Below, piece after piece: positions 52,728-61,752 of a stretch of DNA of 64,000 nucleotides; within the stretch, counting starts at the first letter, position 1, and the number at the start of each line of letters is the position of its first letter. A program made the translations under genes and the position numbers. The DNA comes from Halovenus aranensis (GTDB taxonomy: Archaea; Halobacteriota; Halobacteria; Halobacteriales; Haloarculaceae): contig NZ_FNFC01000009.1 of the NCBI RefSeq assembly GCF_900100385.1, forward strand, positions 1-64,000, read 5' to 3'. The notes under the pieces are model-generated. The model saw only the letters and a program-made list of their open reading frames with translations, did not search any database and was not told the DNA's origin.

Positions 52728-53405
52728 GTGGATGACGACGAACTGGGAGATATGGACGACGTGGACAGCCAGGAGATGCTCGGGACTGTCGTCGAGGAGT
52801 TTCTGGACCACGAGCGCGGGACGCGTGCCCTGCTCGACGAGTTCGAGAAGCTGTCCATCGAAGGCGAACACGAGGAACTGCGCGAGCGGATTCGCGATTT
52901 CGCCGAACACAACCAGGAGGTCTTCTATACGGTCGCGCTGGCGCTGACGAACTCACAGCATTTCTTCGGCGACGTCGAGGCCCAACTCGGCGTCGGGCCG
53001 GCGGATACCCTGCGCGACCTGGCCGAAACCTACCCCTCGCTCGCCGAGCCGTTCTATCTGGTCCGCATCGAGGTCACACAGGACCGGCGCAATCCGATAA
53101 CCGAACTCGATGTGACGACGAGCTATCACCGCGAGGAAGAGGTGCCCCTGGTCGCGTACTCGGCGGCCTCCGGCGGCGTCAATCTCTACGACTACAAGGG
53201 CGCGCCACACGAAGTCCTCCAGACCGCCACGTTCCTCGTCGAAGCGACCAACGACTCTCTGGAGGCCGCGCTCGCACAGAACCACTCGGTCAACACCGAC
53301 GAACTGAGCGAACTCATCGACCGCCGCGAACAGCTCGAATCACAGCTCAACGCCCTGCAGGACAACATCGACGCCCTCCGGCGGAAGCCGGTCGGCGACG
53401 AGTGA
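52728..53405 (+). CDS. Conserved acidic protein with C-terminal coiled coil
   Basis: This 225-residue protein is acidic and largely helical in its first 90 residues, with a beta-rich middle (LVRIEVTQDRRNPITELDVT) and a coiled coil at the end (LIDRREQLESQLNALQDNID). I do not recognise a family. The start may be the GTG at 52728 or the ATG at 52752 (MDDVDSQEM). It follows the M28 peptidase gene on the same strand and converges on crcB. Confidence 0.75.
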   Translation: MDDDELGDMDDVDSQEMLGTVVEEFLDHERGTRALLDEFEKLSIEGEHEELRERIRDFAEHNQEVFYTVALALTNSQHFFGDVEAQLGVGPADTLRDLAETYPSLAEPFYLVRIEVTQDRRNPITELDVTTSYHREEEVPLVAYSAASGGVNLYDYKGAPHEVLQTATFLVEATNDSLEAALAQNHSVNTDELSELIDRREQLESQLNALQDNIDALRRKPVGDE

Positions 53406-53408
53406 ACC

Positions 53409-53765
53409 TCAGCTTAGAACCGCGACGAGGGTCGCGCCGGCAGCGACGGCGACGGTCGCTCCCAGAAGGTTGACTGCGGCGTTTGCCACTGCCAGCCGTC
53501 GGTCTCCCGTCTCGACGGCGTGGACGGTTTCGACGGCGAACGTCGAGAAGGTGGTGAAGGCGCCACAGAACCCGACCGCGAAGACGAGCGAGAGCGGATG
53601 TGTCGCCGGAAGTGCGAGCAACGCGCCGAGCGCGAAACTGCCGAGGACGTTCACCGCGAGCGTATCCAGAAGCCGTCGCTCGACGCGCTGGCCGAGCAGA
53701 TACCGCGCCCACGCGCCGAGCACGCCGCCGGCCCCGACCAGCAGAAGCTCACTCACGTCCCCCAC
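53409..53765 (-). CDS. crcB: Fluoride channel subunit CrcB (Fluc), copy B
   Basis: This 118-residue protein has four membrane helices and the family motif VGFCGAFTTFSTF. Fluc channels are dual-topology or paired subunits that let fluoride leave the cell. The partner subunit gene overlaps it by 13 nt upstream, so the two form a heterodimer by the usual two-gene arrangement. Fluoride-riboswitch sequences are not evident. Confidence 0.95.
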   Translation of the reverse strand: MGDVSELLLVGAGGVLGAWARYLLGQRVERRLLDTLAVNVLGSFALGALLALPATHPLSLVFAVGFCGAFTTFSTFAVETVHAVETGDRRLAVANAAVNLLGATVAVAAGATLVAVLS

Positions 53766-54121
53766 CTCGCGACGGCGTGGCCAAACAGGACGGCCGCGAA
53801 GCCGAGAACGTAGTTCGCGGCGACGTTCGTAACCGCGAGGGTGGGCGACAGCGACACCGTTTGTGCGGCGAACGTGCTGTAGGTCGTAACCGACGAGCAG
53901 AACCCGGTCCCGACAAGCAGGTGTGTCTGAGCGCTCAGTCGATCAGCGAGGCGCCGGTCGGAGACGAGAGCACCGAGCAAGAACGCCCCGAGCGCGTTCG
54001 CCGCGAGCGTCCCCCATGGAAAGGCAGTCGGCAACGAAACCGCAAGCACGTGACGCCCAGCGGCACCGACGAAGCCGCCAACGGCAATCAGTGCGAACGC
54101 CGACCGAGACGACTGTGTCAT
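53753..54121 (-). CDS. crcB: Fluoride channel subunit CrcB (Fluc), copy A
   Basis: This 122-residue protein has four membrane helices and the motif VGTGFCSSVTTYSTFAAQ. It is divergent from its overlapping partner in sequence, as expected for opposite-topology subunits. It is the first gene of the pair. A divergent promoter region of about 160 nt separates it from cetZ. Confidence 0.94.
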   Translation of the reverse strand: MTQSSRSAFALIAVGGFVGAAGRHVLAVSLPTAFPWGTLAANALGAFLLGALVSDRRLADRLSAQTHLLVGTGFCSSVTTYSTFAAQTVSLSPTLAVTNVAANYVLGFAAVLFGHAVARWGT

Positions 54122-54281
54122 GTCTTCGCTCTCGGGAGAGAGTGACTCGTAGCTTTCGAACGTCGGCTATGGCGAATTCCGGGGCCAACAGTGTCCCGTT
54201 GCCGACGGTCACAAAGCCAAGACACAAACACAGCTGAGAGTCAGCAACAGTTACATGGTGGGGTAGTGAAAACAAGGTCAC

Positions 54282-55355
54282 ATGCAAGTCGTCCTGATTG
54301 GGGTCGGCCAGGCCGGTGGCAAGGTGACACAGGTCCTGGCGGAGTTCGACCACGATATGGGATTCAATGCAGTGCAGGGTGCGTTCGGCGTCAACACTGC
54401 AAAGGCAGACTTACAATCCCTCAGTATCGATACGATGCTCATCGGCCAAGACCGGGTGAAAGGCCACGGCGTCGGCGGCGACAACGAACTCGCCGCAGAG
54501 ATTATGCAAGACGAGTCCACAGAGGTGATGGACGCATTAGACGGCCGCATCTCGACGAGTGCAGAGGCGGTCGTCATCGTCGCCGGCCTCGGCGGCGGCA
54601 CCGGCAGCGGTGGAGCGCCCGCGCTGGCCCGTGAACTCCGGCGGGTCTACGAGGTTCCCGTCTACGTCCTCGGCATCCTCCCCGGCCGAGACGAGGGCGC
54701 ACTCTACCAGGCCAACGCCGGCCGGTCACTGAAGACCGTCATCCGAGAGTCCGATGCGTCCCTCCTCATCGACAACGACGCGTGGCGGAGCAGCGAGGAG
54801 ACCCTCGAAGAGGGGTTCGACCACATCAACGACCAGATTGCCCAGCGCATCGGCCTCCTGCTTGCCTCCGGCGAGGCTGTCGAAGGCGTCGGTGAGAGTG
54901 TCGTCGACTCCTCGGAGATTATTAACACGCTCCGAGACGGCGGTATCGCCTCGCTTGGCTACGCCAGTGCCGAGGCGTCGGCCGACCCCGGCGAGAACGT
55001 CAATACCGTTACCAGTATCACCCGGAAGGCGCTGTTTACCGGGATGAGCCTGCCAAACGCCGTCGACGCCGAGGCCGCACTCCTCGTCGTCGCCGGTGAC
55101 CCGGACCGCATTCCACGGAAGGGTGTCGAGCGCGCCCGCAAGTGGCTCGAAGAAGAGACTGGCTCGCTGCAGGTCCGTGGCGGCGACTTTCCGCTCGACA
55201 GCGATCGTCTGGCCTCACTCGTCTTGCTCGGCGGTGTCGAGCGCTCCCAGCGCATCGAGGAGTTCATGCAACGCGCCCGGGAGGCACACGAGGCCGCCGA
55301 AGAGCGCGACCCAGTCGAGGAGTTCGAGAACGACGAACTCGACGACCTGTTCTAG
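54282..55355 (+). CDS. cetZ: CetZ-type tubulin-superfamily protein
   Basis: This 357-residue protein has the tubulin GTP-binding loop GGGTGSGG at residues 104-111, the N-terminal LIGVGQAGGKV, and the T7-loop region near NDQIAQRIG. The order fits the haloarchaeal CetZ family, whose members control cell shape and swimming motility. The C-terminal tail is acidic (EEFENDELDDLF). It is not one of the paired FtsZ division genes. It stands alone, with a convergent phosphodiesterase-like gene. Confidence 0.93.
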   Translation: MQVVLIGVGQAGGKVTQVLAEFDHDMGFNAVQGAFGVNTAKADLQSLSIDTMLIGQDRVKGHGVGGDNELAAEIMQDESTEVMDALDGRISTSAEAVVIVAGLGGGTGSGGAPALARELRRVYEVPVYVLGILPGRDEGALYQANAGRSLKTVIRESDASLLIDNDAWRSSEETLEEGFDHINDQIAQRIGLLLASGEAVEGVGESVVDSSEIINTLRDGGIASLGYASAEASADPGENVNTVTSITRKALFTGMSLPNAVDAEAALLVVAGDPDRIPRKGVERARKWLEEETGSLQVRGGDFPLDSDRLASLVLLGGVERSQRIEEFMQRAREAHEAAEERDPVEEFENDELDDLF

Positions 55356-56702
55356 CTACTTGACGAGCGTGGCACCGTCGAACTCGCCGCGGTCGTACTC
55401 GATACCGAGCAGCGACAACACTGTCGGCGCGATATCGTAGAGGTCGGCGTCCTGTATCCGGGCGTCGGGATGGTCGATAAACAGCGAGGCGTCGTCGAAG
55501 GTGTGCATCCCGCTGCGGTGTGTCTGTGTGAACACGTCCGTCGTGCCGTTGAACGACGCCTTCAGGTCGAAGCCGTCGTGTGGAATCGCCACCAGGTCGG
55601 GCGCGATATCTGCGTGGTCTCCCCGGAATGCTTCCTCGGCCGTCTCGACGCGCTCGACGACCGGATTCCCGTCTGGGCCGGTCAGCTCTTCTAAGGCCGC
55701 TTTCAGCTCCGCCCTCGTCGACTCGTACTCGTCTTCGGCGACAGCGCCTCGTGGCTCGCGACCTTCTACGTTGAGATAGAACCGACCTGGGACGAGCGAG
55801 TAGGCCCGCGTCGAGTCGGCGATATCGGCGAGGTCGCTTGGCTCGTCGGTCGTATAGTCGAGCCAGCCCTCCCGCGCGAGCCATTCGTTACAGTTGACCT
55901 CGTAGTCAATCGTCGTGAAGCCGTGGTCTGAGACGACGACGAGAGTCACGTCGTCGGGCAGGGCCGCGCGTAACTCACCGATGTAGCGGTCCAGCTTGCG
56001 GTAGAACTCCATGAACGCCTCGGCGTACTCGCCGTCTTGTTCGTAGTCGCGAAGCAGGAAGTGATTGACCCGGTCGGTCGTCATAAACACGCCCCAAAAC
56101 AGGTCCCAGTCGTCGAGTTCGATGTAGCGTTTGAACGCCTCGAAGCGCTTGTCAAGTGTCTCGTTTGCGTTGTCGAGAAACGCTTCCTTGTCGTCTTGAT
56201 GGCCCAGATGAGCGTCGGTGTCGATGCGGTAGCCGATGTCTGTCAAGTACTCGCGGAGTTCGTTGGGGTAGGCTGCCTTGTCTAGCTCCGGTGAGAGAAA
56301 GCCAGACACCATCCGCTGGATGCCCCGCTCGGGGGGAAAGGTCACCGGAACGTTCAGCACCGTCGCCTGTCGCCCGGCGTCGTGGACGCGCCCCCAGACA
56401 CGGGTCGCCTGCACGTCTCGTCCCATCGGGATGTACGTGTCGTAGGTGCCGACCTCTCTGTCAGTCGCGCCGTAGACACCGGTTTCGCCGGGGTTGACGC
56501 CAGTCGTCAGCGCCGGCCAGCACGCGTTCGAGTCCGGCGGCACGATGCTGTCGATAGCGCTTGCCGCCCCCTCGTCGGCGAGCGCACCGAGGTGTTCGAA
56601 CTCCTCGAAGTGACTCGATAACAGACTGTAGGGCACACCGTCGATGCCGATGACAGCAACTCGGGGGCGGTCGTCGCCACGGAGTCGGTCGAACAGGCCC
56701 AT
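55356..56702 (-). CDS. Alkaline-phosphatase-superfamily phosphodiesterase
   Basis: This 448-residue protein has metal-binding Asp/Thr/His residues in VIGIDGVPYSLL, PDSNACWPALTTGVNP, VVSDHGFTTIDYEVNCNEWL and SGMHTFDDASLFIDHPD. This is the nucleotide pyrophosphatase/phosphodiesterase branch. No signal or membrane segment is seen. The C-terminal part is typical of haloarchaeal relatives (LYDIAPTVLSLLGIEYDRGE). It is likely to hydrolyse a phosphodiester or nucleotide. Its stop abuts the cetZ stop. Confidence 0.9.
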   Translation of the reverse strand: MGLFDRLRGDDRPRVAVIGIDGVPYSLLSSHFEEFEHLGALADEGAASAIDSIVPPDSNACWPALTTGVNPGETGVYGATDREVGTYDTYIPMGRDVQATRVWGRVHDAGRQATVLNVPVTFPPERGIQRMVSGFLSPELDKAAYPNELREYLTDIGYRIDTDAHLGHQDDKEAFLDNANETLDKRFEAFKRYIELDDWDLFWGVFMTTDRVNHFLLRDYEQDGEYAEAFMEFYRKLDRYIGELRAALPDDVTLVVVSDHGFTTIDYEVNCNEWLAREGWLDYTTDEPSDLADIADSTRAYSLVPGRFYLNVEGREPRGAVAEDEYESTRAELKAALEELTGPDGNPVVERVETAEEAFRGDHADIAPDLVAIPHDGFDLKASFNGTTDVFTQTHRSGMHTFDDASLFIDHPDARIQDADLYDIAPTVLSLLGIEYDRGEFDGATLVK

Positions 56703-56739
56703 ACCACCGTTTCAGGTGTCGCCTACAAGAAGGTTGGTT

Positions 56740-56856
56740 TCATCGACACTCGCAGGGAGACGATTCACAGACTGAACAGTCCTCGGTCTCGGGGTCGAAG
56801 TTCTCTGGCACCACCGTCGGGTGGTCGACTGCGACTGTCTGATTGCTGGCTGCCAT
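56740..56856 (-). CDS. Small Cys-rich protein (38 aa)
   Basis: This minus-strand frame encodes MAASNQTVAVDHPTVVPENF and ends ETEDCSVCESSPCECR. The CSVC and CEC residues could bind zinc or an Fe-S cluster. A TTATTTAAC box lies 26-34 nt before the start (56882-56890), supporting a leaderless gene. Its length is below common annotation cut-offs. The function is unknown. Confidence 0.6.
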   Translation of the reverse strand: MAASNQTVAVDHPTVVPENFDPETEDCSVCESSPCECR

Positions 56857-56881
56857 CACGCCTAGTATTACCGAGAGAACC

Positions 56882-56890
56882 GTTAAATAA
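56882..56890 (-). promoter_or_regulatory. TATA box for the small Cys-rich gene
   Basis: On the minus strand TTATTTAAC lies 26-34 nt before the ATG at 56856. The match to the haloarchaeal TATA consensus supports this short ORF as a real gene. Confidence 0.5.
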
Positions 56891-57014
56891 TTACCCATGC
56901 TCATAACTAATTTCGGTGACGGGGGTGATACACGCGAGACATATCGGGTCAGAGCGGGTTCCAGCAGCCGGGAACAAGCGACAGAACTACCTTAGTTTAG
57001 TCCAAGCCTCCCGT

Positions 57015-58064
57015 ATGGATACCGGGATTGTCCTGCTGAACTTCGGTGAACCTGGCGAACCGGAACGGGACCGCGTCGTCGCCTATCTCGAACGCATCTT
57101 CTTCGCAAACGCGGACCTCGAGGAGGCAGACACCGAAGAGGAGGCACGGGAGCGCGCTCACCAGCTCGCACAGCGTCGCGCCCCAGGGCTGATCGAAGAA
57201 TACGAGGAAATCGGGGGGTCACCGCTCAACGAACAGGCCATCGCACAGAGTGAGTTGCTCGAATCCGCCCTAGAGGAGAGGGGATACGACGTGACCACGT
57301 ACAACGGAATGCAGTACACTGAGCCGTTCATCGAGGACGCCGTCGAGGCCGCCGACGAGGACGGCATGGAGACGCTCGTAGGCCTCCCAGTCTACCCGTT
57401 GTGTGGTGCCTCGACGAACGTCCTCGCACTCGACGAACTCGAAGACGCTGTCGAGGAGCAGGGCGTCGATATCGACGTTCGCGGCATCACGGGCTGGCAC
57501 AAACACCCGACCTACAACCGCGTCCGTGCTGACGCTGTCTCGTCGTTTTTGACCGACAACGACATCGACCCCAACGACCCCGAGACAGCATTCGTCTTCT
57601 CTGCACACGGCACCCCCGCACACTACCTCGACGAGGGGAGCCGTTACGACATCTACGTCGAGGAGTTCTGTGAGACAATCGCCTCGATGGTCGGTATCGA
57701 GGACTACCACCTGGGCTATCAGAACCACGGGAACCGGGACATCGCCTGGACCGAACCCGAAACCGAGGACCTCGTCGAGGAACTCGACCACGACCGCGTC
57801 GTCGTCGACCCCGTCAGCTTCCTGCACGAACAGAGTGAGACGCTCTCTGAACTCGACATCGAGCTCGAAGAGGACGCAATCGGCGACGACCAGGAGTTCT
57901 ACCGGGTGCCAATCCCGCACGACGACGAGCGCCTCGGCGACCTGTTCGCCGACCTAGTCGAGCCGTTCCTCGCGGATTTCGAGCCGGAGTACTACCAGTA
58001 CCGGCAGTGTCAGTGCCGCGACGAACCGGGGACGATGTGTCTGAACGCACCGCGGAGCGACTAA
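57015..58064 (+). CDS. hemH: Ferrochelatase-type enzyme
   Basis: This 349-residue enzyme inserts iron into the porphyrin ring, the last or penultimate step of heme synthesis. The motifs are GIVLLNFGEPGEP, PVYPLCGASTN (with a Cys), the catalytic His in FSAHGTPAHYL, and EHD-type acids. The C-terminus (YYQYRQCQCRDEPGTMCLN) holds three Cys that could bind a 2Fe-2S cluster, as in some ferrochelatases. I start at the ATG at 57015 (MDTGIVLLNFG); the frame is open to 56916. The next gene starts 8 nt after its stop. Confidence 0.93.
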   Translation: MDTGIVLLNFGEPGEPERDRVVAYLERIFFANADLEEADTEEEARERAHQLAQRRAPGLIEEYEEIGGSPLNEQAIAQSELLESALEERGYDVTTYNGMQYTEPFIEDAVEAADEDGMETLVGLPVYPLCGASTNVLALDELEDAVEEQGVDIDVRGITGWHKHPTYNRVRADAVSSFLTDNDIDPNDPETAFVFSAHGTPAHYLDEGSRYDIYVEEFCETIASMVGIEDYHLGYQNHGNRDIAWTEPETEDLVEELDHDRVVVDPVSFLHEQSETLSELDIELEEDAIGDDQEFYRVPIPHDDERLGDLFADLVEPFLADFEPEYYQYRQCQCRDEPGTMCLNAPRSD

Positions 58065-58071
58065 CGCCACA

Positions 58072-59430
58072 ATGACAGAGCAACGACACACCGTCGGAAT
58101 CGTGGGGGCTGGCATCACCGGGCTGGCGGTCACACATCACCTCGCCGACCGCGGCATCGACAGCGTTACGCTCGAAGCCAGCGACGAGCCTGGCGGCGTC
58201 ATCTGTTCGCGCGAGGTCGACGGCCACGTGCTGGAGGTCGGGCCACAGCGGATGCGCAAGACCCCCGGCGTGGCCAAACTGGCCGAGGCCGCAGGCGTCG
58301 CCGACGCGTTCATCGAAGCCGACGAAGAAGAGCTCTACGTCTACGCTGACGGCGACCTCGGCCGCGCTCCCCTGTCGGTGTCGGCGTTTTTCCGGACGGA
58401 CCTGCTCTCCTGGCGAGGGAAGCTCCGGATGGCGACCGAGCCACTCACCCGCGAGGGCCGCCCAGAGGAGACCGCAGGCGAGCTGTTCGTCCGCAAGTTC
58501 GGCCGCGAGGCCTACGAGAAGTTCATCGGCCCGCTGTACGGCGGCATCTACGGCTCGGACCCGATGGAAATGCCCGCCGCCTTCGCGCTCGATGGCCTGC
58601 TGAAACGCGAGCAGGAGGCCGGCAGTCTGCTTCAGGCCTTCCGCCAGCGGGTCGGCAACGGGCACACCGCGCCACCCGTCTCCTTCGAGGGAGGAAACCA
58701 GCGGCTCCCGCGTGCGCTGGCCGAGACCTACAGCGACCGCGTCGAGCTAGAGACACCCGTCACCACCATCGAATCCCGCGATAGCGAGAGCGTTGCGGCC
58801 GAGGAGGACGGTGGCCCGTACCGTCTCACGACGCCCGACGGCACGTACGTGGTCGACCACGTCGTCGTGACGACGCCGGCGGCCGCTGCGGGCGACCTGC
58901 TCTCGGGACTCGGCGAGGGCGTCGGCGACCTCGACGAGTTGCGATACAATCCCCTCGCGATGGCGTTTCTGGAGGCAGACCACGACCGCGTCGGGAAGGG
59001 GTACCAGGTGGGGTACGGCGAAGACGTTCACACCCTGGGCGTCTCCTGGAACGGCCGGATGTTCGGCCGCGAAGGCGTTCAGACGGCGTTTCTCGGCGGG
59101 ATGCACGACCCTGAGATTCTGGAGGAGTCAGACGAGCGCCTCGGCGAAATCGCGGCCCAAGAGTTCGAAGCGGCCGTCGGTGTCCCGGCCTCGGTCATCA
59201 CCGTCGAGCGCCTCGACCCCGGGTTCCCCGCCTGGGACGGGTCGTGGTGGCTGCTGGAGGACCTGGAGTTGCCCGCCGACGTGACGATGGCGACGAACTA
59301 CACCGCCCGGATGGGTATTCCGAGCCGCGTCCGCGAGGCACGAGAGGTGGCCGAGACCGTCGCTGACGCGACCGACGAGACCGGCCTCCAGAGGAGCGAG
59401 CCGGCTGGGAGAGTCGCTGCAGACGACTGA
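58072..59430 (+). CDS. hemG: Porphyrinogen oxidase, HemY type
   Basis: This 452-residue FAD enzyme oxidises coproporphyrinogen or protoporphyrinogen. The nucleotide-binding motif GIVGAGITGLAVTHHLADRG is at residues 9-28. The family stretch GPQRMRKTPGVA and the C-terminal NYTARMGIPSRVREAREV are typical. It directly follows the ferrochelatase gene, so the pair makes heme. Whether it works on copro- or protoporphyrinogen is open. Confidence 0.9.
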   Translation: MTEQRHTVGIVGAGITGLAVTHHLADRGIDSVTLEASDEPGGVICSREVDGHVLEVGPQRMRKTPGVAKLAEAAGVADAFIEADEEELYVYADGDLGRAPLSVSAFFRTDLLSWRGKLRMATEPLTREGRPEETAGELFVRKFGREAYEKFIGPLYGGIYGSDPMEMPAAFALDGLLKREQEAGSLLQAFRQRVGNGHTAPPVSFEGGNQRLPRALAETYSDRVELETPVTTIESRDSESVAAEEDGGPYRLTTPDGTYVVDHVVVTTPAAAAGDLLSGLGEGVGDLDELRYNPLAMAFLEADHDRVGKGYQVGYGEDVHTLGVSWNGRMFGREGVQTAFLGGMHDPEILEESDERLGEIAAQEFEAAVGVPASVITVERLDPGFPAWDGSWWLLEDLELPADVTMATNYTARMGIPSRVREAREVAETVADATDETGLQRSEPAGRVAADD

Positions 59431-59495
59431 CTGTCCCGACTCCCCAGCGCCGTTGAGTAACACGTTTATGCCAGTGGTCGATAGCCACAACTACG

Positions 59496-60449
59496 ATGAA
59501 CGACGGGCAGACACCCGGGGAAGTGACCGACACGACGGACACTGCCGAACAGCGCGTCGCCGCCGACGGCGGACACGCCCACGAAGCGGCCGACGAAGTA
59601 CAGCTGTCGCTTGCAGACTTGCAGGACTCGGCCGAGGATATCGCGGCACGCATCGCGGATATTCGAGAGGGAACACAAGAACAGTCCGAGGGAATCAAAC
59701 AGGTCGCAGAGGAGGTGTCGAACCTCTCTGCATCGGTCGAGGAGATTGCGTCCTCCTCCGAAGAGGTGTCTTCGGCTGCCTCGGAGGCTCGCGAGCTCGC
59801 ACAGGAAGGGCAGGAGACAGCCACCGAGGTGAGCGACTCGATGGAGGACGTGAGCGAAGCCGCAGACGAGGTTGCCGAAAACGTCCGGACGATCCAACAG
59901 CAGGTCGAGGAAATCGACGAAATTGTCGACGTCATCAACGACATCGCCGACCAGACGAACATGCTGGCGCTGAACGCCTCTATCGAGGCCGCCCGCGCCG
60001 GCGAGGCCGGCGAAGGATTCGCTGTCGTCGCCGAGGAAGTCAAATCACTCGCCGAGGAGTCCCAGGACCAGGCCGGCCGTATCGAGGACATGATTGCACA
60101 GATTCAGGAGGACACGGCGGTCGCCGTCGAGAGCCTCGACCGCAACAACGAGCGCGTCGAAGAGGGTATCGAGAACGTCGAGGAGTCGGTCGAGATTCTC
60201 GAAGACATCCACGGCGTCGTCGAGGAGGTCTCGGACGGTATCGCCGAGGTCGCGACGGCGACCGACGAACAGGCCGCCTCCACCGAGGAGGTCGCGAGCA
60301 TGCTCGACGAGTCCGTCACGAGCGCCGAGGACCTCACCGCCGAGGCCGACATGGTCGTCGACGAGGTGTCCAGACACAGCGACGAAATTGACGACCTCAA
60401 CCGCACGGTCGAGGACCTGCTCGCCGAGCTAGCACGGACCGGCAACTGA
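59496..60449 (+). CDS. Soluble methyl-accepting chemotaxis-type transducer, minimal
   Basis: This 317-residue protein is almost entirely the MCP signalling coiled coil: the hairpin tip reads [19 protein letters not shown] and [16 protein letters not shown], near residues 158-190. There is no membrane segment, HAMP domain or sensor domain. Repeated heptads flank the tip, with Glu/Gln pairs that could be methylated. It would work with CheA/CheW. An input by a partner protein is needed; adjacent hem genes make heme or redox a speculative cue. A TTTATG box lies about 30 nt before the ATG. Confidence 0.9.
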   Translation: MNDGQTPGEVTDTTDTAEQRVAADGGHAHEAADEVQLSLADLQDSAEDIAARIADIREGTQEQSEGIKQVAEEVSNLSASVEEIASSSEEVSSAASEARELAQEGQETATEVSDSMEDVSEAADEVAENVRTIQQQVEEIDEIVDVINDIADQTNMLALNASIEAARAGEAGEGFAVVAEEVKSLAEESQDQAGRIEDMIAQIQEDTAVAVESLDRNNERVEEGIENVEESVEILEDIHGVVEEVSDGIAEVATATDEQAASTEEVASMLDESVTSAEDLTAEADMVVDEVSRHSDEIDDLNRTVEDLLAELARTGN

Positions 60450-60494
60450 CGAGACACCAACACCCTTTCCTCTCCAGGTTACCCACCCTCAGCT

Positions 60495-61214
60495 ATGTTT
60501 CCCGAGTTCGAGGTGATTCCGGCGGTCGACGTACAGGACGGTCAGGTCGTCCAGCTCGTCGGCGGCGAGCGGGGTACGGAGACGACATACGGCGACCCAA
60601 TGGAGGCGGCGATAGAGTGGGTCGAGGCCGGTGCAGAGACGCTGCATCTGGTCGACCTCGACGGTGCCTTCGAAGGTGAGCGCGAGAACGCGACAGCAAT
60701 CGAAGCGGTGGTCGAGGCGTGTGACCTGCCGGTCCAGCTCGGTGGTGGTATCCGGACCGTCGAGGACGCAACCGACCTCCTCGACGGCGGCGTCGACCGC
60801 GTCATCCTCGGGACCGCCGCCGTCGAGAACCCCGACATCGTTGCGGCGATTAGCGACCACCATCCCGGAAGCGTGCTCGTCAGCCTCGACGCCAAAGACG
60901 GCGAGGTCGTCGTCTCCGGCTGGACAGAGGGAACCGGGCTCGCTCCGGCCGAGGCCGCACAGCGCTACGAGGAGCTGGGTGCTGGGGGCATCCTCTTTAC
61001 CAACGTCGACGTCGAGGGACAACTCGACGGCGTCCAGACGGAGCCGGTCGCGGACCTCACAGACAGCGTCGACATTCCGGTCGTCGCCAGCGGCGGCGTG
61101 GCGGCCATTGAGGATATCCGTTCGCTCAGGGCGGCTGGTGCCGATGCGGTGGTCGTCGGGAGCGCACTCTATGAAGGACAGTTCACGCTCACAGAGGCAC
61201 GCGAGGCGCTTTAG
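60495..61214 (+). CDS. hisA: Phosphoribosylformimino-5-aminoimidazole carboxamide ribotide isomerase
   Basis: This 239-residue TIM-barrel enzyme catalyses an Amadori rearrangement in histidine synthesis. The catalytic Asp is in IPAVDVQDG (residues 7-15), LVDLDGA and VQLGGGIRTVED are typical, and the second half has the pairing Asp region plus phosphate-binding GGVAAIEDI and VVGSALYEG. No other his gene is adjacent, which is common in haloarchaea. It is convergent with the 2H phosphoesterase gene. Confidence 0.95.
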   Translation: MFPEFEVIPAVDVQDGQVVQLVGGERGTETTYGDPMEAAIEWVEAGAETLHLVDLDGAFEGERENATAIEAVVEACDLPVQLGGGIRTVEDATDLLDGGVDRVILGTAAVENPDIVAAISDHHPGSVLVSLDAKDGEVVVSGWTEGTGLAPAEAAQRYEELGAGGILFTNVDVEGQLDGVQTEPVADLTDSVDIPVVASGGVAAIEDIRSLRAAGADAVVVGSALYEGQFTLTEAREAL

Positions 61215-61714
61215 GCTGGAAGCGAGACGGTACTAACGGGCTGGTTGTGTTGGCCGTCCCAGAAGACCAGTTCGTCGACAGCCCACGTGATGTCGTCGAT
61301 GTCACGGGACGCGACCCGTTTCGCCCGGTCGAGCGAACCGCCCCGGGCAATCGTCACGTGTGGGGAGTACTCGGGCGTTTCGACGCCTTCGACCGGCTCG
61401 AACACCGCAGCGAGGCGGCCGTGGAGGCGGTGTAGCTCCGGCGACTCGACAGCGAGATACACGACCGGCGAGCTTCCTTTCGGAACGTCGGTGAAGAAAT
61501 CGATACCGGTGACGCGACACTCGAACCCCGGCTGGCCGATTATCGCCTCGCGTGCTTTCGTCTCCAGCCGGCTGTAGGACTCGTCGCCGACGAGGCGTTT
61601 GATGCCCAGCGTGTGTTCGCCCCGGGGGCGGCGGTAGGCTTCGGGCAGGTCTCTGGCGAGTTCGCCAGCTAGCTTGGCCACCTGTCCCGGAACGGGGACG
61701 TTCAGGCTGTACAC
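61211..61714 (-). CDS. 2'-5' RNA ligase/2H phosphoesterase family protein
   Basis: This 167-residue protein has two HxT-type motifs: HTLGI (about residue 34) and HVTIARG (about 126). The family carries out ligation or hydrolysis of 2'-5' RNA bonds or cyclic phosphates. The stop overlaps that of hisA by 4 nt. The 36-nt gap to the dihydrofolate reductase gene suggests they are cotranscribed. Confidence 0.85.
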   Translation of the reverse strand: MYSLNVPVPGQVAKLAGELARDLPEAYRRPRGEHTLGIKRLVGDESYSRLETKAREAIIGQPGFECRVTGIDFFTDVPKGSSPVVYLAVESPELHRLHGRLAAVFEPVEGVETPEYSPHVTIARGGSLDRAKRVASRDIDDITWAVDELVFWDGQHNQPVSTVSLPA

Positions 61715-61752
61715 GTCAGACCAGAGGGAAACGGCCTAAAAAAACACGTCGG

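Noticed and set aside
51351-52910. Open frame of 519 codons on the minus strand across the M28 peptidase gene
   Set aside because: It is antisense to a protein with clear catalytic motifs, its product has no recognisable motif, and long antisense frames are expected in high-G+C genes of this codon bias.
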